12,386 nt of DNA from assembly GCA_002454045.1 (NCBI GenBank), contig DKID01000030.1, positions 1 through 12,386 on the forward strand. The letters are read 5' to 3'. This DNA is from Nitrospina sp. UBA6727. GTDB taxonomy: Bacteria > Nitrospinota > Nitrospinia > Nitrospinales > VA-1. Positions 5,498-12,386 of the stretch are shown here, one piece after another (position 1 is the first letter of the stretch; the number at the start of each line of letters is the position of its first letter). The notes below the pieces were generated by a model. It worked only from the letters and a program-made list of their open reading frames with translations, did not search any database and was not told where the DNA came from. The position numbers and the translations under genes are program-made.

Positions 5498-5863
5498 CTA
5501 GGTCTGCTCATCTTCTGGCGTAGCATTCTTTTGTTTCTTAAAATCTGGAATCGGTTCTTTCTCAAAACCACACCCTTTCTCATCAGATAGAATTACCAAA
5601 TGGTTATAACGCTGACGAAGTGCATTAACCTCCATCTGCTCGGCCTTACTCAAATCCATAAAAAACAAGGGAACAAGCAAAAAGAACCCTGTTACGCCAA
5701 GCACAATATTTTTCCCTGTTTTTTCCGTCTCTGGAATCAGCAGTGTAATTTCACTTTCCGTAAACGATATTTCTCTTTCCAATGCCCTACATGATTTTCT
5801 TTCATCTCCATACTGATGCACCATCACTGGTGCCGCAGCTCTGCCAGCACAACTGACAACCAT
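5498..5863 (-). CDS. Small conserved membrane/lipoprotein-type protein, likely frameshifted at its 5' end
   Basis: From ATG 5863 the product has 121 residues: a Cys-containing start (MVVSCAGRAA), a helical segment (SCRALEREISFTESEITLLIPETEK), one membrane segment (KNIVLGVTGFFLLVPLFFMDL) and AEQMEVNALRQRYNHLVILSDEKGC. From memory this resembles a family of small proteobacterial lipoproteins of unknown function. The ATG at 5863 has no ribosome binding site and would cut a lipobox-like signal (VVSC). A better start exists at ATG 5916, with GGAGGGAG 6 nt upstream, but it is in another frame. A -1 shift at the A7 run (5902-5896) would join MRKELKK to TDSAGVVLLCFMVVSC, a normal lipoprotein signal peptide, giving 139 residues. 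A mutation, a sequencing error, phase variation or programmed slippage could explain this. Confidence 0.65.
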   Translation of the reverse strand: MVVSCAGRAAAPVMVHQYGDERKSCRALEREISFTESEITLLIPETEKTGKNIVLGVTGFFLLVPLFFMDLSKAEQMEVNALRQRYNHLVILSDEKGCGFEKEPIPDFKKQKNATPEDEQT

Positions 5864-5895
5864 AAAACACAGTAAGACAACACCCGCGCTATCAG

Positions 5896-5928
5896 TTTTT
5901 TTAGTTCTTTCCTCATGCCCCTCCCTCC
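5896..5928 (-). other. Strong start site followed by slippery A7 tract
   Basis: On the minus strand GGAGGGAG lies before ATG 5916. The frame reads Met-Arg-Lys-Glu-Leu-Lys-Lys, and the two Lys codons with the preceding A form A-AAA-AAA (5902-5896). The zero frame then continues as a 31-residue signal-peptide-like product that ends at TGA. The -1 frame joins the lipobox and the rest of the gene at 5498-5863. One more A in the tract would restore a single uninterrupted gene. Confidence 0.55.
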
Positions 5929-6135
5929 TTGGTTACTTAATTTATTTTAAGTCAACAACTAATCCGTGCGACGCAAACGAAGCACAGCATAGTCTGCGTC
6001 CGAACAAGCACCTTGTTGTATGACTCTCGCCTCACACACATAACATTTGGCGCAAGACACCACCCTTAACATCAATGATTAAGTTTGATGCTATCATGCT
6101 CTCGCAACTATCTCAAGATTAGGAGCCTGCGCCGA
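5917..6135. other. Divergent intergenic region between lipoprotein and trpD2-like genes
   Basis: The stretch is AT-rich and holds no credible gene. A small perfect hairpin, AACAAG (6003-6008) and CTTGTT (6012-6017), has no T-tract behind it. CATCA (6070-6074) and TGATG (6089-6093) form another weak inverted repeat ahead of the + strand gene. A TATCAT box lies at 6094-6099, but no well-spaced -35 hexamer is visible. AGGAG at 6121-6125 is the ribosome binding site of the next gene. Confidence 0.4.
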
Positions 6136-7239
6136 ATGCTGCCGACGGACCCGGAAACAAAAATGCAGGGCTACCTGAAAAAAATCGCCGCCGGTCCGCG
6201 GTTGAGCAAAGACTTGACGGAAGAGGAAGCCGAAGACGCGCTGTCACTAATCCTCGACGACCGAGTTTCAAAAATCCGCGCCGGAGTTTTCCTCATCGCC
6301 GCGCGCATGAAACTGGAAACCGTGCCGGAAAATGTCGGCTATTGGCGAGCCTTGCAAAACCGTATTTCTCCGCCCGCGGTTGACCTCGACCAACTCCTGC
6401 AAATCGCCGACCCGTTTGATGGATTCCAGCGCGCGCCCTATCTCGGATTTTATGCGGTCCCGACGATCGCCCAACTCGGCTTGCCGGTTTATGGCCATTC
6501 ATCACTCGCGTTGCCGCCGAAGTTCGGCATCACCTTCGAAGAAGTTTTGCTGAACCACTACGCGATTGGCAACGGCAAAGCGGAAGACCGCGTGACCTTG
6601 CTGGAAAAATATCGGTTCGGATATCTCAACGCCGCGGACACGTTGCCGCAACTGGAAACGTTGCGATCTTTGCGCATTGAAATCGTCAAGCGTCCCATGT
6701 TGGCCACCGTGGAAAAAATTCTTCTGCCCGTTAAAGCCAGGAAAAATATTCTGGCCACCACTTATTTTCACCGCGGCTACGAAGTCGCGCTCATCGCCAT
6801 CGGCAAACTCAGTCAGTTCGACAAAGTTATCATCGGCAACGGCATGGAAGGCACCACGCTGTTCGGCGTTCACAAAGAAACGAAAATGTTTATCCATGAT
6901 AAAACCGCCGCCGAAACGCAGCAGAAATCTTTGTCGCTGAAAACTCAGTATGACAAAGAAACGGCGCGGCGCATCGCGGCGGCGCAAGAAGAATTGAAAC
7001 AGGCGGAAGTCACCCTCGCAACTTTGGCGACGATTGGGGAAGACGCGTTGCGGGCGGGGCGGGGACCGGCGAGTCTGCAAATCGCCAGTCACGCCGGGAC
7101 GCTGACGCACCTTGCCGGATTGTTCGCCACCGCGCAAGAAGGATTTGACCGCGCGCTTGCCGTGCTGCAATCCGGCGGGTGTTACGAAAAACTAATGCAG
7201 TGGATTGAAGAAGCGAAGCGCGGAGCAGTCGTCCGTTAA
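6136..7239 (+). CDS. Glycosyltransferase family 3 protein, TrpD2/YbiB-like
   Basis: I start at ATG 6136 because AGGAG (6121-6125) lies 10 nt upstream; this gives 367 residues. The frame extends to 6085 but without a ribosome binding site. The N-terminal ~75 residues match the helical domain of anthranilate phosphoribosyltransferase relatives (SKDLTEEEAEDALSLILDDRVSKIRAGVFLIAARMKLETVPE). Later come ADPFDGFQRAPYLGFYAVP, GHSSLALPPKFGIT, KRPMLATVEKILLPV, KVIIGNGMEGTT and a C-terminal helix set (ASHAGTLTHLAGLF...ALAVLQSGG). The GTGGD phosphoribosyl-pyrophosphate motif of true TrpD is absent, so a role in tryptophan synthesis is unlikely. It fits the YbiB/TrpD2 branch, whose E. coli member binds nucleic acid. 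It is convergent with the tesA-like gene. The family is sure; the role is not. Confidence 0.85.
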   Translation: MLPTDPETKMQGYLKKIAAGPRLSKDLTEEEAEDALSLILDDRVSKIRAGVFLIAARMKLETVPENVGYWRALQNRISPPAVDLDQLLQIADPFDGFQRAPYLGFYAVPTIAQLGLPVYGHSSLALPPKFGITFEEVLLNHYAIGNGKAEDRVTLLEKYRFGYLNAADTLPQLETLRSLRIEIVKRPMLATVEKILLPVKARKNILATTYFHRGYEVALIAIGKLSQFDKVIIGNGMEGTTLFGVHKETKMFIHDKTAAETQQKSLSLKTQYDKETARRIAAAQEELKQAEVTLATLATIGEDALRAGRGPASLQIASHAGTLTHLAGLFATAQEGFDRALAVLQSGGCYEKLMQWIEEAKRGAVVR

Positions 7240-7344
7240 ACCGAGTTGAATTTTTGTTCGCCGTTTGTTCGCCGTGGAAATTTTTTCGCCGCGGTCGCCG
7301 TCGTCGTCATCGTTGCCACTATCGCCGCCGTGGGAAGTCATCGT
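7240..7344. other. Intergenic gap between convergent trpD2-like and tesA-like genes
   Basis: An 11-bp unit, TTTGTTCGCCG, is repeated in tandem at 7253-7263 and 7264-7274. It is followed by a T6 run and a GTC-rich microsatellite-like stretch (about 7296-7312). No clear stem plus T-tract terminator is visible. No gene of its own. Confidence 0.5.
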
Positions 7345-8004
7345 TCATCGCCCGTGGCGTTGCGCCGTTTTCAACATCGGTTCGAGATGTTGCCACACCA
7401 AATCCGTGACGATGCGGTAACCGGAGGCGACGGGATGCAGTCCGTCGGGCTGAGTATGTTCGCGCTCCCCCGCGACTCCCTCCAACAAAAATGGCAGAAA
7501 ATCCAAACTATATTTTTCGGCGAGGTCGGAATAAACGGTTGCAAATTCCCGCGCATAATCTTCGCCGTAATTGGGCAAGGCTTTCATTCCGGCAAGCAAA
7601 ACGCGGGCGTTATGTTTCCGACAAACTTCGATCATGAGTTCCAAGTTGCGGCGTACTTCGTCAACGGAAAATCCGCGCAACCCGTCATTAGCACCGAGTG
7701 CGAGGATGACAATTTTCGGCGCGTGCTTCATCAACCAGTGGATACGCCGCGCGCCGCCGGCAGTCGTGTCGCCGCTCACCCCGGCGTTGATCACTTTGTG
7801 AGGGAACCCGGCGGCGGAAATTTTTAATTGTAATCTGGAAGGATAACTGTCTTCTTCTTTCACGCCGAACCCCGCCGTCAAACTGTCCCCCAACGCTAAG
7901 ATCACAAACTTCTCCTCCGAACAAACGGGCGCCGCGACCGACAACGACAGCAACCCGGACAAAAAGAATAATCGGAAATATTGGTTTCGCAAAATCATTC
8001 GCAT
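7345..8004 (-). CDS. tesA: TesA-type SGNH (GDSL) esterase / acyl-CoA thioesterase I
   Basis: The 219-residue protein has a signal peptide (MRMILRNQYFRLFFLSGLLSLSVAAPVCS) and acts in the periplasm. The SGNH blocks are complete: block I ALGDSLTAG with nucleophile S41, block II G in NAGVSGDTT (G78), block III GAND (N106), and block V DGLHP with D187 and H190. Length and motifs match TesA/arylesterase (thioesterase I, protease I, lysophospholipase L1). It hydrolyses acyl thioesters and esters. ATG 8004 is chosen; ATG 7998 is an alternative, and no strong ribosome binding site is seen for either. It is divergent from the ABC ATPase at 8062, as in E. coli tesA-ybbA-ybbP. The 57-bp gap must hold both promoters; TAGTATAAA just before the start is a possible -10. 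Confidence 0.93.
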   Translation of the reverse strand: MRMILRNQYFRLFFLSGLLSLSVAAPVCSEEKFVILALGDSLTAGFGVKEEDSYPSRLQLKISAAGFPHKVINAGVSGDTTAGGARRIHWLMKHAPKIVILALGANDGLRGFSVDEVRRNLELMIEVCRKHNARVLLAGMKALPNYGEDYAREFATVYSDLAEKYSLDFLPFLLEGVAGEREHTQPDGLHPVASGYRIVTDLVWQHLEPMLKTAQRHGR

Positions 8005-8061
8005 CTTTTTATACTACAATGATCGACCCGACCTTGAATTGAAAACGCCCGATGATTTATC

Positions 8062-8736
8062 GTGATTGAAATAAATGGATTAGTAAAAACCCTGCGCGGC
8101 GGCGGGCACGAAGTCGAAATCCTGAAGTCCCTCGACCTCACCGTTCCTAGCGGACAATGGCTGGCGATCACCGGCGCATCGGGAAGCGGGAAGACTACGC
8201 TGATCAGTTTGATTGCGGGATTGGACACCCCGACACGCGGGCAAATTGTGATCGACGGGCAGGATATCACAAAACTCGATGAGGACGAACTCGCGCTACT
8301 GCGCGGGAAAAGGTTCGGCTTCATCTTCCAAAACTTTCACCTCATCCCAACTTTAACGGCGCGGGAAAATGTTGTGCTCGCGGCGGAACTGAACGGCACT
8401 TCCGACGCGACGCAAAAAGCCGACGCGTTGTTGCACACCATCGGTCTCCGCGACCGACTGCATCACTATCCCGCCCAACTTTCCGGCGGCGAACAGCAAC
8501 GCTTATCTTTGGCGCGCGCCTTCGTCAACGAACCCAACATCATTCTCGCCGACGAACCCACCGGCAACCTCGACTCCAAAAACAGCGACCACATCCTCGA
8601 ACTTATGCTCGAACTGCATCGGGTGCAACGGGCGACCATCATCATGGTGACGCACGAACCACGCGTCGCCGCAAGTTCGCAACGCATCCTGACACTTGCC
8701 GACGGGCAAATCATCGCGGACCGGATGAACCTATGA
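8062..8736 (+). CDS. ybbA: ABC transporter ATP-binding protein (YbbA-like)
   Basis: The 224-residue ATPase starts at GTG 8062; the ATG at 8051 is out of frame and soon stops, and no clear ribosome binding site is seen. All motifs are intact: Walker A GASGSGKTT (~40-48), Q-loop FIFQNFHLIPTLTARENV, signature LSGGEQQRLSLARA, Walker B IILADEPTGNLDS and H-loop MVTHEP. It is of the LolD/MacB/FtsE class that powers FtsX-type permeases in mechanotransmission rather than transport through the membrane. The permease gene starts inside its stop codon region (ATGA at 8733-8736), so the two are translationally coupled. The place next to tesA supports the YbbA name. Confidence 0.93.
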   Translation: MIEINGLVKTLRGGGHEVEILKSLDLTVPSGQWLAITGASGSGKTTLISLIAGLDTPTRGQIVIDGQDITKLDEDELALLRGKRFGFIFQNFHLIPTLTARENVVLAAELNGTSDATQKADALLHTIGLRDRLHHYPAQLSGGEQQRLSLARAFVNEPNIILADEPTGNLDSKNSDHILELMLELHRVQRATIIMVTHEPRVAASSQRILTLADGQIIADRMNL

Positions 8737-11297
8737 AATCTTCGCAACTGAACCTGCGGCAACTTTTTGCGTTGGCTTTCGCCGAGTCGCGCGGCGCGTG
8801 GCGGCGGATGTTATTTTTTATTCTCTGCATCGCCATCGGCGTCGGCGCGGTGATGACGGTGAAAAGTTTTTCGACTTTGGTCGGCGAAGCCGTACAAAAT
8901 CAGGCGAAGGGTCTTCTGTCCGCCGACATCGCCATCCAAGGAAGTTGGCAACAAACTCGGGAAGAGGTGGAGTACCAAAAAAAGATTTTGCCCGCGGCGG
9001 CGGAGTTCGTCTTCATCAAAGAACTTCACGGCATGGCGCGATTCAAAAGTCCGACGCCCGACGCGAAACCCGGCACGCTAATCGCCGAACTCAAAGCCGT
9101 GCCGCTTGTCGGCGCGCAATATCCTTTCTACGGTGAATTGAAGAGCAAGCCGCAAAAACCGTTGGCGGCGTTGTTGGCTAATGACGGCGCGGTGGTGGAG
9201 CCTTCGTTCTTGCTAAAAACTAATTTGCAAGTGGGCGACAAATTTTCCCTGGGAAAAACCGAAGTGCGCATCACCGCGGCGGTGCTCTCGGAACCAGACC
9301 GCATCTCCCGAGCATTCAGCCTCGGTCCCCGCGTTTTTATTTCCCGCGCGTCTTTGGACAAAGCGAAATTGATTCAGCCCGGCAGCCGCATCCGACACCG
9401 CACTCTCATACGGTTGCCGCCCGGGTTTGATCCGCAAAAAGCCGTGACGCTTTTGCAGCAAGGCGACAAGTCAATTTCCATCCGCACCTACAAGGACGTG
9501 CAATCGTCGGTGTCCAGTTTCGTCGAGCGGATGGGGCAATATCTAAGCGCGCTGGGGGTCATCGCGCTACTCATGGGCGGCATCGGCGTCGCCATGATCA
9601 TCCGCACTTTCATGGCGCAGAAACTCGACACGCTGGCAATCTTGAATTGTCTCGGCGCTTCGTCGCGAACTTTATTCAAAGTGTACCTTCTTCAATCCAT
9701 GCTGATGGGATTGGCGGGCAGTCTCGTCGGCATAGGCGTCGGGTTCGCGCTCACCTTTCTGCTGCCTTCCAAAGTGGAAGGATTGATCAACTTAAAACTG
9801 GAGCCGACTTTCTATTGGACGCCCGCGTTGCAATCGCTCTTGCTCGGTTGCGCGGTCACGCTTTTGTTTTGCCTGCGTCCTTTACTGAGCGCGGTGAAAA
9901 CTCCGCCGCTGCGTTTGTTCCGCAGAAATTTCGAAAAAGAAAAACAGGAGCCGCGACGGCAACGCTGGATTTCCGCGGCAACGCTGGGGTTGGGACTGAC
10001 GGCGTTGATTTCCTGGCAGGTGGAATCCATCAAGCACGGTTTGATTTTTCTTGCCGCGCTGACAATTTCAGCGGGAATATTCGCGCTGGCGTCGTGGCTA
10101 CTTCTGAAACTTTTGCGAACGTTGCCGCCGCCGCGTTCCATCGTCCACCGTTACGGCGTGTCCAATCTCACGCGACCCAACAGCCAAGCCACCGCCATCA
10201 TCACCTGTCTCGGCATGGGCATCATGCTAATCCTCACGGTGCGCTTGGTGCAAATGGATATGCTGACGATGCTGAACAAAAATACCGAGAGCCGCCCGCC
10301 GAATTATTTTTTCGTTGACATCCAACACGACCAAAGAAAAATTTTCACCGCCGTCCTCGATCAAGTTGCGCCGGAAGCAGAGCGCACCCTCACGCCGCTA
10401 GTGCGTTCGCGCCTGCACAGCATCGACGGCAAATTGATGGAAGGCTGGGAATACCAGGACAAGAGCAAAGAGGAATGGTTCATCACCCGCGAGTTCGTGT
10501 TGACTTCCATGGCCGACCCGCCCGGGCGCGACAACGAAATCATCGCCGGAAAATGGTGGGACGCCGCCCGCCGCGAAAACGCCGAGGTGTCGTTAGAACA
10601 AGACGCGGCGAAAATATTGAACGCCGAAATCGGCTCGCAACTCACCGTCAACATCCAAGGCATTCCCACCACCGCCACCGTGACCAGCATCCGCAAAGTG
10701 AATTGGCGTAGCCTGCGCACAAACTTCTACATGATCTACTCGCCCGGAGCACTCCAAGACGCGCCGCTCACCTACGTCGCCACGGTGCACGTCCCCGACC
10801 ACAAAGAGTTGCCGCTGCAACACGCCGTCATCGCCGCGCTACCCAACATCACCGCCTTGAGCACGCGCAACATCATCGACACCATCGAATCCACCGTGAC
10901 CAAACTGATCACCCTCGTCGACTTCATGTCGGGGTTCGCCATCGCGGCGGGACTCCTCATCCTCACCGGCTCCATCGCGTCCACCAAGTTCAGACGCCTG
11001 CGCGAGTCGGCGATACTAAAAATATTGGGAGCCCGGCGCAAAGTGGTCGCCGCAATTTTGGGAGACGAGTACGCCGCGTTGGGAGTGATCGCCGCGTTGG
11101 TGGGGATTACGCTTGCGCAGGGACTTTCCTGGGCAGTGATGAAATACATGATTAAATCCGACTGGCACCTTTACCCGACCACCGCCGCGTGGGCGTTCTG
11201 CCTCGCAGTTTTGATTACGGTGACCACCGGCATCGCGAGCAATTTGGATGTAGTCCGCGCCAAGCCGTTAAAGACTTTGCGCAAAAGTGAAAATTGA
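8733..11297 (+). CDS. ybbP: FtsX-type ABC transporter permease (YbbP-like)
   Basis: The 854-residue inner-membrane protein is built as two FtsX/MacB-like halves. TM1 lies at ~25-45, a MacB_PCD-like periplasmic domain at ~46-265, then TM2-4 at ~270-385. Two further helices at ~416-468 and TM7 at ~488-512 lead into a second periplasmic domain (~513-735). Three helices at ~738-850 end in RAKPLKTLRKSEN. The cytoplasmic links after TM2 and TM8 carry the typical charged coupling motifs (LDTLAILNCLGASSRTLFKVYL; RRLRESAILKILGARRKVVAAIL). With YbbA it forms a type VII ABC system; the substrate is unsettled, and lipid or lipoprotein handling is usual for relatives. It is about 50 residues longer than E. 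coli YbbP. Confidence 0.92.
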   Translation: MKSSQLNLRQLFALAFAESRGAWRRMLFFILCIAIGVGAVMTVKSFSTLVGEAVQNQAKGLLSADIAIQGSWQQTREEVEYQKKILPAAAEFVFIKELHGMARFKSPTPDAKPGTLIAELKAVPLVGAQYPFYGELKSKPQKPLAALLANDGAVVEPSFLLKTNLQVGDKFSLGKTEVRITAAVLSEPDRISRAFSLGPRVFISRASLDKAKLIQPGSRIRHRTLIRLPPGFDPQKAVTLLQQGDKSISIRTYKDVQSSVSSFVERMGQYLSALGVIALLMGGIGVAMIIRTFMAQKLDTLAILNCLGASSRTLFKVYLLQSMLMGLAGSLVGIGVGFALTFLLPSKVEGLINLKLEPTFYWTPALQSLLLGCAVTLLFCLRPLLSAVKTPPLRLFRRNFEKEKQEPRRQRWISAATLGLGLTALISWQVESIKHGLIFLAALTISAGIFALASWLLLKLLRTLPPPRSIVHRYGVSNLTRPNSQATAIITCLGMGIMLILTVRLVQMDMLTMLNKNTESRPPNYFFVDIQHDQRKIFTAVLDQVAPEAERTLTPLVRSRLHSIDGKLMEGWEYQDKSKEEWFITREFVLTSMADPPGRDNEIIAGKWWDAARRENAEVSLEQDAAKILNAEIGSQLTVNIQGIPTTATVTSIRKVNWRSLRTNFYMIYSPGALQDAPLTYVATVHVPDHKELPLQHAVIAALPNITALSTRNIIDTIESTVTKLITLVDFMSGFAIAAGLLILTGSIASTKFRRLRESAILKILGARRKVVAAILGDEYAALGVIAALVGITLAQGLSWAVMKYMIKSDWHLYPTTAAWAFCLAVLITVTTGIASNLDVVRAKPLKTLRKSEN

Positions 11298-11300
11298 CCG

Positions 11301-11312
11301 CCGCCGCGGCGG
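11301..11312. repeat. 12-bp GC palindrome after the permease gene
   Basis: CCGCCGCGGCGG is a perfect palindrome that begins 4 nt after the permease stop. It has no loop and no T-tract, so it is at most a weak pause or binding site. Confidence 0.4.
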
Positions 11313-11367
11313 AATGGTTGACGGCAGCGCAACATTGCGCGCGATGGAAAACGCAACGCGTCACGTG

Positions 11368-11447
11368 CAACAAAAAAGCCCCGCGCCGTTGGGTTGGCGA
11401 AGTCCGAGGAAACCATCGCCGTCCATAACTGCACGGGGCTTTTGTTG
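11368..11447. terminator. Bidirectional terminator with a long structured centre
   Basis: CAACAAAA(AA)GCCCCG (11368-11383) pairs with CGGGGCTTTTGTTG (11434-11447); only two extra A residues on the left are unpaired. T-runs follow the GC stem on both strands (T4GTTG on +, T6GTTG on -). It can therefore serve the permease (+) and the convergent adhesin (-). The 50-nt centre is unusually long. It can fold into CGCC/GGCG (11384-11387 with 11396-11399) or alternatively GGCGA/TCGCC (11396-11400 with 11416-11420). Confidence 0.75.
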
Positions 11448-11491
11448 TTACTTCACGATGCCGCCGCGAAAAGTTTTCGCGCCGTCAACGA

Positions 11492-12386
11492 CTACCAGCC
11501 TTTGCCGAAACCTACGCCGAAACTGGTCTCGCTGTTGGAAGTAGCACCGCCGATTTTTACGAAGGCGTTCTCCCAAATGTTGAAATGCGCGCCGATGGCA
11601 ATTGCGGTTTCGCTGTCAAACGTGCCCGCCGCGATGCCCCAGCCGCCGCCTTTTATCGTCGGCAGATGCGCCATCGCCACTGCCATGGCGACGCCGGAGC
11701 GGTTGGTTTCAATGTCGTCGCTGTTGCGGGTGACATCGGCTCGCATGTCTTTGAAGTCAACGCCGCCGATGGTGACGCTGTGATCCGCAGTGCCGATGAC
11801 GATTTCGTTTTCGCCGGCGTCCGCGCCTGCGCCGATGGCAATGCCGTTGCCCTTGGCTTTTGCGCCGTCGCCGAGGGCGACACCATTTCCACCGCTAACT
11901 CTTGCGTTTCTACCTATGCTGACGGCACCATCGGGTTGCGTTTCAACTAGCTCCAAGGCATCGATTCGAGCTTGGACGAGGTCAGCGTTAGCATCTGCTG
12001 CAACACTGCCAAGCGCTACGAGTTTCACGGAAAATTCATTTGCGGCAACGGCGGTTCTTGCTGCGGCATCTGCCTTTTCAGCGTTGGTGACTGCCAATGT
12101 ACGGGCAACACGATTGCTCGCGTCAGTGGTATCGGAACTCAGGAGCGTTTCCGCATCTGCCAGCGTCTTTGCCGTCCCGCTATTACCATCCGCCGACCTA
12201 ACGGCGTTGGCAAGTTCCACAGCCGCATTTACAACTGTGCGCGCGTCGGTGGATGCAGCGGCATCGACGTCAAAAATATCTCGAAAACCTTGGATATAAC
12301 CTTCTCTGGTGCTTTGCGCTTTTGCGCCTTCACCGATGACGACGGTGACAGCCTCGTGGTGACCCGCATAAGCCGGCGATGCCAAC
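11492..12386 (-). CDS. Trimeric autotransporter adhesin (YadA-like), 5' end off the window
   Basis: About 298 codons are visible. The frame is open at the window edge. The first visible residues, LASPAYA followed by GHHEAV, look like the end of a signal peptide, so only about 20 residues should be missing. The middle (~45-165) is Ala-rich and heptad-like, a coiled-coil stalk. YadA head-type repeats follow (DGAVSIGRNARVSGGNGVALGDGAKAKGNGIAIGAGADA), then a neck-like ENEIVIGTADHSVTIGGVDF, a short coiled coil (TRNSDDIETNRSGVAMAVAMA) and the four-strand membrane anchor ending in GVGFGKGW. The terminal aromatic residue suits insertion by the BAM complex. The protein would form a trimeric outer-membrane adhesin. 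It is very short for the family, and the head repeats lie next to the anchor rather than at the N-terminal tip. Confidence 0.9.
   Translation of the reverse strand, partial: LASPAYAGHHEAVTVVIGEGAKAQSTREGYIQGFRDIFDVDAAASTDARTVVNAAVELANAVRSADGNSGTAKTLADAETLLSSDTTDASNRVARTLAVTNAEKADAAARTAVAANEFSVKLVALGSVAADANADLVQARIDALELVETQPDGAVSIGRNARVSGGNGVALGDGAKAKGNGIAIGAGADAGENEIVIGTADHSVTIGGVDFKDMRADVTRNSDDIETNRSGVAMAVAMAHLPTIKGGGWGIAAGTFDSETAIAIGAHFNIWENAFVKIGGATSNSETSFGVGFGKGW

Noticed and set aside
6502..7170. A 222-residue minus-strand frame opposite the trpD2-like gene
   Set aside because: It is rich in Phe, Arg and Gln from antisense reading of GC-biased codons, and has no family features.
7296..7315. 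GTC-rich short run as a CRISPR or variable-number repeat
   Set aside because: It is a brief trinucleotide run with no spacers. No CRISPR-like repeat-spacer pattern was seen anywhere in the window.
7246..7827. A 193-residue + strand frame over the tesA-like gene
   Set aside because: The minus strand has all SGNH blocks with catalytic residues; the + frame only mirrors it.
9647..10318. A 223-residue + strand frame inside the permease gene
   Set aside because: It is out of frame with a clearly coding FtsX-type permease, and has His/Arg/Ala-rich composition typical of a shifted frame.
11790..12299. A 169-residue Ala/Ser-rich + strand frame opposite the adhesin
   Set aside because: Its low complexity mirrors the Ala-rich coiled coil of the adhesin on the other strand, and there is no start signal.

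Overview
The window looks like chromosomal DNA of a Gram-negative bacterium, most likely a pseudomonadote. The reasons are the tesA/ybbA/ybbP-like neighbourhood known from gammaproteobacteria, a trimeric autotransporter adhesin, Sec signal peptides and a lipoprotein-type gene. I cannot name the genus. The core genes are GC-rich. The stretch from about 3.9 to 6.1 kb is visibly AT-richer and looks acquired.

Layout: (1) 1-103 may be the 3' end of an unidentified + strand gene. A hairpin and a consensus -10 box follow, and then a secreted AttH/CrtC-type lipocalin-fold protein (202-1308, +). (2) Converging on it with a 3-nt gap are two minus-strand genes: a CDP-alcohol phosphatidyltransferase (1312-2085) and, upstream of it, a B12-binding-type radical SAM protein with a C-terminal four-cysteine cluster (2168-3889). 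(3) Between two copies of an 82-bp direct repeat (3822-3903 and 5319-5400) lies an AT-rich island. It carries two unrelated HicAB toxin-antitoxin modules back to back on the minus strand (hicA1-hicB1, then hicB2-hicA2) and a short chimeric ORF. One repeat copy forms the very 5' end of the radical SAM gene. (4) A small membrane/lipoprotein gene (5498-5863/5916, -) has its likely signal peptide split into another frame by an A7 tract. (5) A TrpD2/YbiB-like member of glycosyltransferase family 3 follows (6136-7239, +), convergent with a TesA-type SGNH esterase/thioesterase (7345-8004, -). (6) Divergent from tesA are an ABC ATPase (8062-8736) and a large FtsX-type permease (8733-11297) with an ATGA overlap, the tesA-ybbA-ybbP arrangement. 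(7) A long bidirectional terminator-like structure (11368-11447) separates the permease from a convergent short trimeric autotransporter adhesin (11492-12386, -), whose 5' end runs off the window inside its signal peptide.

Functional links: the ATPase and permease form one transporter. The AttH-like protein belongs to a family that often sits beside such transporters (attEFGH type), but here it is about 6.7 kb away. The radical SAM protein and the CDP-alcohol transferase are co-directional, 82 bp apart, and could share a lipid-related pathway; that is inference. The most interesting region is the repeat-flanked double HicAB island. It has a clear palindromic operator over the -10 box of hicA1, a terminator that abuts the radical SAM start, and a repeat placement suggesting that the island displaced the original upstream region of that gene.
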